From: Acidobacteriaceae bacterium
Lineage (GTDB): Bacteria > Acidobacteriota > Terriglobia > Bryobacterales > Bryobacteraceae
Assembly: GCA_019246575.1 (NCBI GenBank)
Contig: JAFAQG010000494.1
Span: 1 to 8,016, forward strand
Direction: 5' to 3'
Length of the DNA: 8,016 nucleotides
Part shown: in pieces, positions 7,522 to 8,016 of the stretch
How the letters are laid out: every line of letters begins with the position of its first letter
Numbering within the stretch: the first letter of the stretch is position 1
The notes under the pieces: model-generated
What the model saw: only the letters and a program-made list of their open reading frames with translations
Database searches by the model: none
Told to the model about the DNA's origin: nothing
Made by a program: the position numbers and the translations under genes

Positions 7522-8016
7522 AAATGGAGCGCGGCAGTTTTTGGGTTCGTGCTATGTTCGCACTTGCAGGGGGAAACCGGGTATGCGGCGTGGCTGCGTT
7601 ACGCGCCCATCGACAATCCGAACCTGCGCCAGACCTACGAGATTTTTCCTGCTGTCGTAGTTACGCTCGATAACTCGCCGGTGATGACTGCTGCGCGAGA
7701 TGAGCTGCTGCGCGGCATCCAGACGATGCTCGGCCGCACGCTGCGCATCGAGAAAGAGCTCACCAATGAAAGCTGCTTCCTTTTCGGCACGATCGCATCC
7801 GTCCGGAGCGCCGCGCCTGAGATTGCACTTCCGGACGCTTTAATAGACGACGCCTATGTTTTGAAGACCACCGCTGCGCACGGGCATCGCATCTTTCTCA
7901 TTACGGCATCAAACGATCGCGGCGTTCTGTACGGCACCTTCGCGCTGCTGCGAAAAATCGCACTCGGCCAGGAGCTCGATCACATCGGTGAGCAGCAGAG
8001 CCCGTACGCGCCCATT
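7519..8016 (+). CDS. aguA: Family GH67 alpha-glucuronidase, N-terminal part, cut by window edge
   Basis: The first 166 codons of an enzyme that in this family releases glucuronic or 4-O-methylglucuronic acid from the non-reducing-end xylose of small xylo-oligosaccharides, an inverting hydrolysis. Residues 3-19 look like a weak signal peptide with only one N-terminal basic residue, so export is uncertain. The visible region matches the GH67 N-terminal domain: ETGYAAWLRYAPID (19-32), the conserved ARDELLRGIQTMLGR (59-73), an AYVLKT strand (112-117), and NDRGVLYGTFALLRKIALG (132-150) ending in EQQSPYAPI (158-166), which in the family leads into the catalytic barrel. The catalytic acids lie beyond the edge and cannot be checked. 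Typical family members are about 700 residues, so roughly three quarters is missing. It overlaps the dehydratase by one base, tying debranching of glucuronoxylan to acid-sugar metabolism. The family call is strong; integrity of the rest is unknown. Confidence 0.9.
   Translation, partial: MKWSAAVFGFVLCSHLQGETGYAAWLRYAPIDNPNLRQTYEIFPAVVVTLDNSPVMTAARDELLRGIQTMLGRTLRIEKELTNESCFLFGTIASVRSAAPEIALPDALIDDAYVLKTTAAHGHRIFLITASNDRGVLYGTFALLRKIALGQELDHIGEQQSPYAPI

Noticed and set aside
7552..7561. Possible lipoprotein signal in the GH67 N-terminus (Phe-Val-Leu-Cys).
   Set aside because: The residue before Cys is Leu, not the small residue required by the lipobox consensus.

Overview
The window looks like part of a glucuronoxylan (hemicellulose) degradation and uptake locus from a GC-rich soil-type bacterium, most likely an acidobacterium (Acidobacteriota, Bryobacter/Solibacter-like). 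That placement is an inference. It rests mainly on the roughly 1160-residue TonB-dependent receptor with an N-terminal carboxypeptidase-regulatory-like domain and a C-terminus ending in Gly-Tyr-Leu-Arg-Phe, a receptor type strongly expanded in that phylum, and on codon use. No rRNA or other phylogenetic marker is present.

Layout: positions 1-1311 on the minus strand hold the N-terminal 437 codons of a secreted family GH3 glycosidase of the beta-xylosidase type; its 3' end lies off the left edge. A 217-bp divergent intergenic region (1312-1528) carries a near-consensus sigma70-type promoter facing right and a weaker candidate facing left. Rightwards runs a tightly packed set of four genes: the TonB-dependent receptor (1529-5005), a XynE-like SGNH/GDSL esterase (5015-6244), an enolase-superfamily sugar-acid dehydratase of glucarate dehydratase type (6251-7519), and the N-terminal 166 codons of a family GH67 alpha-glucuronidase (7519-8016, running off the right edge). 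Gaps are 9 bp, 6 bp and a 1-bp TGATG overlap, so one transcript is very likely.

Together the products form a coherent pathway: the esterase removes acyl groups from xylan or xylo-oligosaccharides, the alpha-glucuronidase releases (4-O-methyl-)glucuronic acid, the GH3 enzyme releases xylose from non-reducing ends, the receptor probably imports oligosaccharides across the outer membrane, and the dehydratase would feed an oxidised uronic acid (glucarate-type aldarate) into central metabolism. No SusD-like protein, sigma/anti-sigma pair or transcription factor is present in the window. There are no RNA genes, mobile elements, CRISPR arrays or tandem repeats that I can support, and no stretch over 300 bases without a gene.
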